From: Kiritimatiellia bacterium
GTDB taxonomy: Bacteria > Verrucomicrobiota > Kiritimatiellia > RFP12 > UBA1067
NCBI GenBank assembly: GCA_028701555.1
Contig: JAQVQN010000040.1
Location: 1-10,824 of the forward strand
Length of the DNA: 10,824 bases
Direction: 5' to 3'
The position numbers and the translations under genes are program-made. Positions 5,353 through 10,824 of this stretch are shown here, one piece after another (the stretch's first letter is position 1; every line of letters begins with the position of its first letter). Under the pieces are notes generated by a model. That model was not told the DNA's origin and made no database searches. It saw nothing but the letters and a program-made list of their open reading frames with translations.

Positions 5353-7140
5353 ATGGCTTATAAACAATACATTCTGGTGTGCGGCGGTACGGCCTGCGAA
5401 TCTAACCAAGGAATCGCGCTGTTCGCGGCACTGAAAAAAGCGGTGGAGGAAAACGGTCTTGTCAACGACGTGCAGGTCGTCCGGACCGGCTGCCTTGGCT
5501 TCTGCGAAAAAGGGCCGATCGTAAAAATACTGCCTCAGGACACTTTTTACGTCGAGGTCAAGCCCGAAGACGCCGAGGTCATCGTCAAGGAGCATCTAGT
5601 CAAAGGACGCGTAGTTTCGCGGCTGCTCTACGATAAAAACCAGAGCAAGCGCAACGTCGGCATCGAGGGCATTGATTTTTACCAGAAACAATTCCGCATC
5701 GTTCTGCGCAACTGCGGCGTGATCGACCCCGACAAAATTGACGAATACATCGCACGCGATGGCTACAAGGCACTTGAGAAAGCTTTGTTTGAAATGAAGC
5801 CGCGCGATGTAATCGATGAGATTTCGAAATCCGGACTGCGCGGACGCGGCGGAGCGGGCTTCCCCACCGGCAAGAAATGGGAATTCGCCGCTGTGCAGCC
5901 CGCAGGCCAGAAGTACATGGTCTGCAACGCCGACGAAGGCGACCCGGGCGCGTACATGGACCGCTCCACCTTGGAGGGCGACCCCCACTCGATTCTGGAA
6001 GCCATGACCATAGCCGGCTATGCCATCGGCGCTGACACCGGGTTCATCTACATCCGCGCGGAATATCCGCTGGCCATCCAAAGACTGGAAACCGCGATCA
6101 AACAGGCGCGCGAATACGGCCTGCTCGGTAAAAACATTCTCGGCAGTGATTTCTCGTTCGATATAGAGATCCGACTCGGCGCCGGCGCATTCGTCTGCGG
6201 CGAAGAAACCGCCCTATTGGCGTCTATCGAAGGCAATCGCGGCATGCCCTCGCCCCGCCCGCCCTTCCCTGCCGTCAAAGGTCTCTGGGGCCGTCCGACC
6301 GTTATCAACAATGTCGAGACGCTGGCCAATATTCCGGTGATCCTGCTCAAGGGCAACCTCTGGTTCAGCAAGATCGGAACAGCCTCATCTAAAGGCACCA
6401 AGGTGTTCGCCCTCACTGGCAAGATCAACAACTCCGGCCTGATCGAAGTGCCGATGGGCACCACCCTGCGCGAGATCATTTTCGATATCGGCGGCGGCAT
6501 CCGCGATGGCAAGGCCTTCAAGGCCGCGCAGACCGGCGGCCCATCCGGCGGAATGATCCCCCCGCAGTTCCTCGACACCCCAATCGATTATGAGAATTTG
6601 AGCAAGATCGGTTCCATCATGGGCTCGGGCGGCCTGATCGTCATGGACGAGGATGACTGCATCCCGGATGTCACCAAATTCTACCTCGATTTCACGGTGG
6701 ATGAGTCGTGCGGAAAATGTGCGCCATGCCGTATCGGCGGACGTAAACTGTTGAATTATCTGGCCAGAATTTGTAACGGCGAAGGTGCTCTGGAAGACAT
6801 CGACCAGATGCTGGCTATCAGCGAAGCAATGTCCCGCGCATCCCTTTGCGGCTTGGGTCAGACCGCGTCCAACCCGGTCCAGTCCAGCTTGCGCTACTTC
6901 ATGGACGAATACAAGGAGCACATCGTCGATAAGAAATGCCGCGCCGGGAAGTGCAAGAATCTCTTGAGTTACAACATCAACACAGAGAAATGCGTCGGCT
7001 GCACGGCTTGCGCGCGGGTGTGCCCGGTCAACGCGATCGCAGGAGAGCGCAAGCAGCCGCACGTCATTGACGCCGCCAAGTGTATCAAGTGCGGCCAGTG
7101 TTTCGAGGTGTGTAAGTTTAACGCCGTCAACCGCTCTTAA
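5353..7140 (+). CDS. hndC: NADH-dependent [FeFe]-hydrogenase flavin subunit (NuoF-like, HndC/HydB)
   Basis: This 595-residue diaphorase subunit should bind NAD(H) and FMN and several Fe-S clusters. In order, it has an N-terminal thioredoxin-like [2Fe-2S] domain with Cys10, Cys15, Cys47 and Cys51. The NuoF core follows, with the glycine-rich FMN/NADH motif GRGGAGFPTGKKW at 164-176, CNADEGDPGAYMDR, and GAGAFVCGEETALLASIEG. Next are an SLBB-like segment (TGKINNSGLIEVPMGTTLREI) and the NuoF [4Fe-4S] site with Cys453, Cys456, Cys459 and Cys499. A C-terminal two-cluster ferredoxin domain ends the protein (Cys547, 550, 553, 557 and Cys577, 580, 583, 587). This full architecture is that of HydB/HndC of group A3 hydrogenases, several of which couple NADH and ferredoxin by flavin-based electron bifurcation; whether this one bifurcates cannot be read from sequence alone. 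The start ATG has only a weak purine stretch upstream and is probably coupled to hndB. Confidence 0.96.
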   Translation: MAYKQYILVCGGTACESNQGIALFAALKKAVEENGLVNDVQVVRTGCLGFCEKGPIVKILPQDTFYVEVKPEDAEVIVKEHLVKGRVVSRLLYDKNQSKRNVGIEGIDFYQKQFRIVLRNCGVIDPDKIDEYIARDGYKALEKALFEMKPRDVIDEISKSGLRGRGGAGFPTGKKWEFAAVQPAGQKYMVCNADEGDPGAYMDRSTLEGDPHSILEAMTIAGYAIGADTGFIYIRAEYPLAIQRLETAIKQAREYGLLGKNILGSDFSFDIEIRLGAGAFVCGEETALLASIEGNRGMPSPRPPFPAVKGLWGRPTVINNVETLANIPVILLKGNLWFSKIGTASSKGTKVFALTGKINNSGLIEVPMGTTLREIIFDIGGGIRDGKAFKAAQTGGPSGGMIPPQFLDTPIDYENLSKIGSIMGSGGLIVMDEDDCIPDVTKFYLDFTVDESCGKCAPCRIGGRKLLNYLARICNGEGALEDIDQMLAISEAMSRASLCGLGQTASNPVQSSLRYFMDEYKEHIVDKKCRAGKCKNLLSYNINTEKCVGCTACARVCPVNAIAGERKQPHVIDAAKCIKCGQCFEVCKFNAVNRS

Positions 7141-7160
7141 TCATCGAAAGGTCTTGTCCA

Positions 7161-8915
7161 ATGTCACACATGGTAAAACTAGAAATCAACGGCATACCGG
7201 TCGAGGTCCCGGCGGGCACGACCATCCTGAATGCCGCCAGCAAGGTGCACGTAAAAATCCCGACGCTCTGCTATCACGACGATCTGAAGCCGTGGGCCGC
7301 GTGCGGCATCTGCGTGGTGCGCTCCGCCGGTTCGCAGAAACTCCTGCGCGCCTGCTGTACAGATGTTGCGCCGGGCATGAAAATAACCACGCATGACGCG
7401 GATATCGTAAAAGTGCGCCGCACAGTGCTGGAGATGATCCTAGCCAACCACCCGAACGATTGCCTTCAGTGCCCGCGTAGCGGCAACTGCGAACTGCAGA
7501 AGCTCGCCGCTGACTTCGGCATCCGCGAAATCCCATTCCCGACCGATGTGCCCAGAATACCTGTCGACAAATCCACCCCTTCCATCGTCCTTAATCCGGA
7601 AAAATGCATCAAGTGCGGCCGCTGTGTAATAGTGTGCCAGCAGATGCAGAACGTCTGGGCGCTGGAGTTCATCGGGCGCGGCGAAAATACCCGCATCGCG
7701 CCTGCCGCCGATGTCACCCTCAACGAGTCGCCCTGCATCAAGTGCGGCCAGTGCTCGGCACACTGCCCGGTCGGCGCCATTTACGAGCGTGACCAGACGC
7801 TTGAGGTCTGGGATGCCCTGCGCGACCCTGACAAACATTGTGTTGTCCAGATCGCCCCGGCCGTGCGCGTGGCAATCGGCGAGGCTTTCGGCCTGCCGCC
7901 CGGCACCCTAATGACCGGCGAGACCTACGCCGGCTTGCGCCGACTGGGCTTCAAGGCCGTCTTCGATACCAACTACAGCGCCGATGTCACGATCATGGAG
8001 GAGGGCAACGAGTTTATCAAGCGCTTCACCAAAGGCGGGGCTTTGCCGCTGATCACTTCCTGCTGTCCGTCCTGGACCGACTGGATGGAAAAGTACGCGC
8101 AGGATTTCATGGATAACTTCTCGTCCGCCAAATCCCCACAGCAAATGCTGGGTGTGCTGGCCAAGACGTATTATGCCGAGAAACTGGGCATCGACCCAGC
8201 CAAGATATTCATGGTTTCGGTCATGCCGTGCACAGCGAAGAAGTACGAGATTACACGCTCCGAGACCATGTTCGCCAGCGGCCATCAGGACATCGACGTG
8301 GCCATCACCACCCGCGAACTCGCGCGCATGTTCAAGAGCACGGGCATTGATTTCACGAAACTGGAGAAAGAGGATGCGGATTCGATCCTCGGCGACTACA
8401 CCGGCGCGGGCACGATCTTCGGCGTGACCGGCGGCGTGATGGAGGCGGCCTTGCGCACAGCCTACGGCCTGATCACCGGCGATGCCCAGCCCCCCTCGAT
8501 CAACTTCGAGTCGGTGCGCGGCATGGAGGGTGTGAAAGAGGCGGAAATCGATATCAAGGGCACTAAGGTGCGCATCGCCGTGGCCCACCAGATGGGCAAT
8601 GTCGAACAGGTGCTCAACGCCGTGCGCGAAGACCGCAAGGCCGGCCGCAAGCCGCGTTATGACTTCATCGAAGTCATGGCCTGCCGCGGCGGCTGTATCG
8701 GCGGCGGCGGCCAGCCGACCGGTGCCACCGACGCCGTCCGCAGGGCCCGCACGGCGGGAATCTACGCCGACGACGAGAAGTGCGCCATCCGTATGTCGCA
8801 CCTGAACCCGCAGGTGCAGAAGCTTTACGCCGATTACATCGGCGAGCCACTCGGCAAGAATGCCCACAAGCTGCTGCACAATCACTACCATCCCAAACAG
8901 CCCTATGCGAAATAA
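7161..8915 (+). CDS. hndD: [FeFe]-hydrogenase catalytic subunit with NuoG-like N-terminus (HndD/HydA)
   Basis: This 584-residue protein has the modular M3 layout of clostridial CpI and Desulfovibrio HndD. A plant-type [2Fe-2S] domain comes first (Cys37, Cys48, Cys51, and Cys65 or Cys66). A His-ligated [4Fe-4S] site follows (His97, Cys101, Cys104, Cys110). Then comes a two-cluster ferredoxin domain (Cys149, 152, 155, 159 and Cys192, 195, 198, 202). The H-cluster domain has all three signatures: L1 TSCCPSW at 299-305 (Cys301 the proton-transfer position, Cys302 a ligand), L2 MPCTAKKYE at 355-363 (Cys357), and L3 MACRGGCIGGGGQP from 506 (Cys508, Cys512). The end (LYADYIGEPLGKNAHKLLHNHY) is the usual small-subunit-like segment; there is no extra C-terminal [2Fe-2S] domain as in Thermotoga HydA. 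GAAAGG lies 10 bases before the ATG; a second ATG three codons later is possible. It reversibly reduces protons to H2. It needs HydE, HydF and HydG, which are not in the window. Confidence 0.97.
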   Translation: MSHMVKLEINGIPVEVPAGTTILNAASKVHVKIPTLCYHDDLKPWAACGICVVRSAGSQKLLRACCTDVAPGMKITTHDADIVKVRRTVLEMILANHPNDCLQCPRSGNCELQKLAADFGIREIPFPTDVPRIPVDKSTPSIVLNPEKCIKCGRCVIVCQQMQNVWALEFIGRGENTRIAPAADVTLNESPCIKCGQCSAHCPVGAIYERDQTLEVWDALRDPDKHCVVQIAPAVRVAIGEAFGLPPGTLMTGETYAGLRRLGFKAVFDTNYSADVTIMEEGNEFIKRFTKGGALPLITSCCPSWTDWMEKYAQDFMDNFSSAKSPQQMLGVLAKTYYAEKLGIDPAKIFMVSVMPCTAKKYEITRSETMFASGHQDIDVAITTRELARMFKSTGIDFTKLEKEDADSILGDYTGAGTIFGVTGGVMEAALRTAYGLITGDAQPPSINFESVRGMEGVKEAEIDIKGTKVRIAVAHQMGNVEQVLNAVREDRKAGRKPRYDFIEVMACRGGCIGGGGQPTGATDAVRRARTAGIYADDEKCAIRMSHLNPQVQKLYADYIGEPLGKNAHKLLHNHYHPKQPYAK

Positions 8916-8958
8916 TAGGGTTTTGCAAAGGCATCTTTGATTAGCTCCGGTTTAGGAG

Positions 8959-8978
8959 GGCCGGGTGCCAACCCGGCC
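8959..8978 (+). terminator. GC-rich 8-bp hairpin between hndD and nagB
   Basis: GGCCGGGT and ACCCGGCC form a perfect 8-bp stem around a GCCA loop, 43 bases after the hndD stop and about 50 bases before nagB. Only GTTTCC follows, so a classical U-tract is missing. It may be a weak or Rho-assisted terminator, an RNA-stabilising 3' hairpin for the hydrogenase message, or a copy of a dispersed REP-like element. Confidence 0.55.
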
Positions 8979-9030
8979 GTTTCCGCGCCAAAGCTTTTAA
9001 TAGCCACTCTAATCCCGAAAGGAAACGGTC

Positions 9031-9825
9031 ATGGAACTTGTAATACGCCCTGACACCGAAGCAGCCTGCAACCTTGTGGCAGCCATAATCGCTAAAGCTG
9101 TCAGAGAAAAACCCGATCTCGTGCTGGGTCTGGCGACCGGACGCACCATGGAACGGCTGTATGCCCGGCTTGCTGCGATGCACCGCGATGAGGGGCTGGA
9201 TTTTTCGCGCTGCCGGACTTTCAATCTCGACGAGTACATCGGACTTCCGGTCGAGCATCCGGGCTCGTACCGTTATTACATGAACCGCCACCTTTTCAAT
9301 CACATCAACATCGATCCGGCCAACACCTTCCTGCCCGACGGCATGGCCGCCGACATCAAGGTCGGCTGCGCCGCCTATGAAAAAAAGATCGTTGAGAGCG
9401 GCGGCATCGACCTGCAGTTGCTCGGCATCGGCGCGGACGGCCACATCGGTTTCAACGAGCCGCTTTCAGGCCTCAAGTCGCGCACACGCGACAAAACTCT
9501 GGCCGAGCCGACCATCAATGTCAACAGAACGCTTTTCACCAATCCCAATGATATGCCGCGCCGCGCCATAACCATGGGCGTCGGCACCATCTTGGACGCC
9601 CGCTCGGTAATTTTGCTGGCCACCGGCAAATCCAAGGCCGACATCATCGCCAAGGCTGTGGAAGGTCCGATCACATCCATGGTCACTGCATCGGCGCTGC
9701 AGTTGCACCAGCAGTGCCGTGTGGTCGTCGACGAAGACGCCGCTACGGAGCTGCAGCATCAGGATTATTATCGCTGGATTTTCGACCACGACCCGGACTG
9801 GGACGAATACCGGACAGCGAAGTAA
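9031..9825 (+). CDS. nagB: Glucosamine-6-phosphate deaminase
   Basis: This 264-residue enzyme converts glucosamine 6-phosphate to fructose 6-phosphate and ammonia in the cytoplasm, linking amino-sugar breakdown to glycolysis. Family motifs are complete: LGLATGRTMERLY (phosphate-loop region, 32-44), TFNLDEYIGLPVEHPGSYRYYM from residue 63, LGIGADGHIGFNEP at 131-144, and TMGVGTILDARSVILLATGKSKA. The catalytic residues correspond to Asp67, Asp136, His138 and Glu143, offset by five from Asp72, Asp141, His143 and Glu148 of the E. coli enzyme. AAAGGA lies 7 bases before the ATG. A hairpin separates it from hndD, so it may have its own transcript or receive readthrough. No nagA is adjacent. The related 6-phosphogluconolactonase family is excluded by the deaminase-type active-site motif. 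Confidence 0.95.
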   Translation: MELVIRPDTEAACNLVAAIIAKAVREKPDLVLGLATGRTMERLYARLAAMHRDEGLDFSRCRTFNLDEYIGLPVEHPGSYRYYMNRHLFNHINIDPANTFLPDGMAADIKVGCAAYEKKIVESGGIDLQLLGIGADGHIGFNEPLSGLKSRTRDKTLAEPTINVNRTLFTNPNDMPRRAITMGVGTILDARSVILLATGKSKADIIAKAVEGPITSMVTASALQLHQQCRVVVDEDAATELQHQDYYRWIFDHDPDWDEYRTAK

Positions 9826-9866
9826 TACCGACTGTCTTGGTTCTTGTTTTGTCAGTTGTCGAATGA

Positions 9867-9922
9867 ATAGACCGAATCGAGGCTATTGATCGAATCGCGA
9901 TGATCGATTCGCTCTAGTCTAT
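9867..9922. repeat. Long interrupted inverted repeat downstream of nagB
   Basis: ATAGAC plus CGAATCGA (9867-9880) pairs with TCGATTCG (9904-9911) and GTCTAT (9917-9922), giving 8-bp and 6-bp stems separated by a five-base bulge on one side. A competing smaller hairpin pairs CGAATCG (9891-9897) with CGATTCG (9905-9911). CGAATCG also occurs twice as a direct repeat. It lies between two convergent genes, where a terminator is expected, but no T-run follows on either strand. Confidence 0.55.
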
Positions 9923-10063
9923 ATCAAATATCGTGAAAGTTGTGCGCCTTTCGGGTCTACTGGGACGCCCGCCCGCACCTTGCGTTGCCCTGCCAAGTTC
10001 GGAGCGACGTCTCTGTCCGCCGATCCAAATCCATGCGCAACCTCGCACGCTCACAAAAATTGA
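9923..10063. other. Intergenic stretch with no recognised gene
   Basis: This stretch lies between the inverted repeat and the stop of the - strand glycosidase-like gene. It holds a short GTGCG...CGCAC pairing possibility around 9942-9986, but no convincing open frame with a start site and no RNA gene that I can recognise. Short + strand frames here run into the antisense of the neighbouring gene and look spurious. Confidence 0.4.
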
Positions 10064-10822
10064 TCACTCAGCACTGTCCCGCAACTCCAGCACTCGCACG
10101 TCACCCGCCTCAAGCTCGAACGCCGCGCGTTTTTCCTGCCAAGTGACTTCCGCTCCCGTCACGAGTTCGCGGCACACCGCAGGCTGCACAAGCCCAGTCA
10201 ACGTGACCGTCGTCTTCCGCCGCGCTTCTGTGAGATTGTAGACCGTCAGATAGCATGTGCCCGGCTGGCAGCCGAAACGCTCCACGATAACATCAGTTGT
10301 GTCTGCTGATGCTCCAGTCAGCGGTTCCCACCCCGCCTCGGCGACCAGCCGGCAGAGCGGCACGTACTTTTTGAATAGCGGCCGGTCGCGGTTGTAAAGT
10401 TCAGGCCGCTTGAAGTAATGTCCGGTCGAGGCGTCCCCGCTGAAATATCCGGGGAACATGCCGTATGCCAGCGCGCGTTTCATGAAGAGTTCAGATATTT
10501 CGTACGATAAAATCGAGAAGTCGCTGTTCATCAGAAAGCAGAAGGGCTTGCCTTTGCACAGCACGCGCCGGTACATCAACTCCTCGTCGGACATGGGCGA
10601 CCACTTACCGCCGCGATGCCAGTCGGTCTCGGTGCCCATCACATCCAGCATCGGCGCCAGCCAGAACCAACTTATCGGCGTGCTGTTGGCCATCATGTAT
10701 CGTTCGCGGGCGCGCATATCCCTTTCCAGCGCCCGCACATACTCGAATCCGATCATACCCTTGTATACACCCACACGGCGCGACCTTAACGCATAGCAAA
10801 GCTGACGTTCCATGCCCGCAAT
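10064..10822 (-). CDS. C-terminal part of a probable glycosidase-like protein, 5' end cut by window
   Basis: The frame is open to the window edge, so the start lies beyond it; the ATG at 10813 is probably internal. About 250 residues are visible. The first 150 look like the end of a barrel-type carbohydrate-active enzyme, rich in aromatics and acids (PISWFWLAPMLDVMGTETDWHRGG, KPFCFLMNSDF, FMKRALAYGMFPGYFSGD). The last 80 or so look like a C-terminal beta-sandwich domain (TCYLTVYNLTEARRKTTVTLTGL, CRELVTGAEVTW, FELEAGDVRVLEL), a form common after catalytic barrels in glycoside hydrolases. I cannot name the family from this fragment, and the catalytic residues are not identified. It is convergent with nagB, with about 240 bases between stops. 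The assignment to carbohydrate metabolism is inference from overall character. Confidence 0.6.
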   Translation of the reverse strand: MAGMERQLCYALRSRRVGVYKGMIGFEYVRALERDMRARERYMMANSTPISWFWLAPMLDVMGTETDWHRGGKWSPMSDEELMYRRVLCKGKPFCFLMNSDFSILSYEISELFMKRALAYGMFPGYFSGDASTGHYFKRPELYNRDRPLFKKYVPLCRLVAEAGWEPLTGASADTTDVIVERFGCQPGTCYLTVYNLTEARRKTTVTLTGLVQPAVCRELVTGAEVTWQEKRAAFELEAGDVRVLELRDSAE

Positions 10823-10824
10823 AA

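Noticed and set aside
7908..8891. 327-codon open frame on the - strand opposite hndD
   Set aside because: It lies wholly opposite the H-cluster domain, has no recognisable domain and is typical of antisense frames in GC-rich genes.
9923..10000. tRNA or small structured RNA gene downstream of nagB
   Set aside because: Some short pairings exist, but no cloverleaf, T-loop or other recognisable RNA signature could be assembled.
10458..10796. 112-codon open frame on the + strand opposite the glycosidase-like gene
   Set aside because: The - strand frame is longer, open to the window edge and protein-like; the + frame has no site or family similarity.

Overview
This window is a moderately GC-rich bacterial chromosome segment. 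Its core is a complete structural gene set for an NAD(H)-linked, multi-subunit [FeFe]-hydrogenase of the Hnd/HydABC (group A3-like) type: hndA, a GHKL-type ATPase gene, hndB, hndC and hndD, all on the + strand at 3892-8915. The host is almost certainly a strict or facultatively fermentative anaerobe. Gene content and style (hydrogenase with DRTGG and CBS/ATPase regulators, a nearby sugar-degradation gene, sloppy heptamer repeats) would suit a PVC-superphylum anaerobe such as Lentisphaerota or Kiritimatiellota, but Firmicutes, Thermotogota and Spirochaetota carry similar clusters. The taxonomic placement is a low-confidence inference.

Layout. (1) 3-1822, + strand: two translationally coupled CNNM/CorC-type genes. 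The first is cut by the window edge and keeps its CBS pair and CorC_HlyC domain. The second has a DUF21 membrane domain and CBS pair but no CorC_HlyC domain. (2) 1823-1883: a hairpin between convergent genes. (3) 1884-3564, - strand: a three-gene operon of DRTGG domain protein, CBS-pair plus RsbW/SpoIIAB-like ATPase, and a second DRTGG protein. (4) 3565-3891: the divergent intergenic region. It has a candidate promoter for each operon, a perfect 12-bp palindrome over the -10 of the hydrogenase promoter, and a degenerate 7-bp tandem repeat in the predicted leader of the - strand operon. (5) 3892-8915: the hydrogenase operon. (6) A strong 8-bp hairpin, then nagB (9031-9825). (7) An intergenic region with a long interrupted inverted repeat. 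(8) 10064 to the window end, - strand: the C-terminal part of a probable carbohydrate-active enzyme, cut by the window edge.

How the genes fit together. HndC should exchange electrons with NAD(H) through FMN, HndA and HndB provide [2Fe-2S] relay or accessory functions, and HndD makes or oxidises H2 at its H-cluster. The nagB product and the carbohydrate-active protein would sit upstream in fermentation, whose reductant the hydrogenase discharges as H2. The divergent DRTGG/CBS-ATPase operon and the ATPase gene inside the hnd operon look like a dedicated sensing or signalling module for the hydrogenase. Related DRTGG and ATPase genes are known neighbours of such hydrogenases, but their role is, as far as I know, unestablished. 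This module is the best candidate here for an under-described system. No hydEFG maturation genes, tRNA, rRNA, CRISPR or transposase genes are visible.
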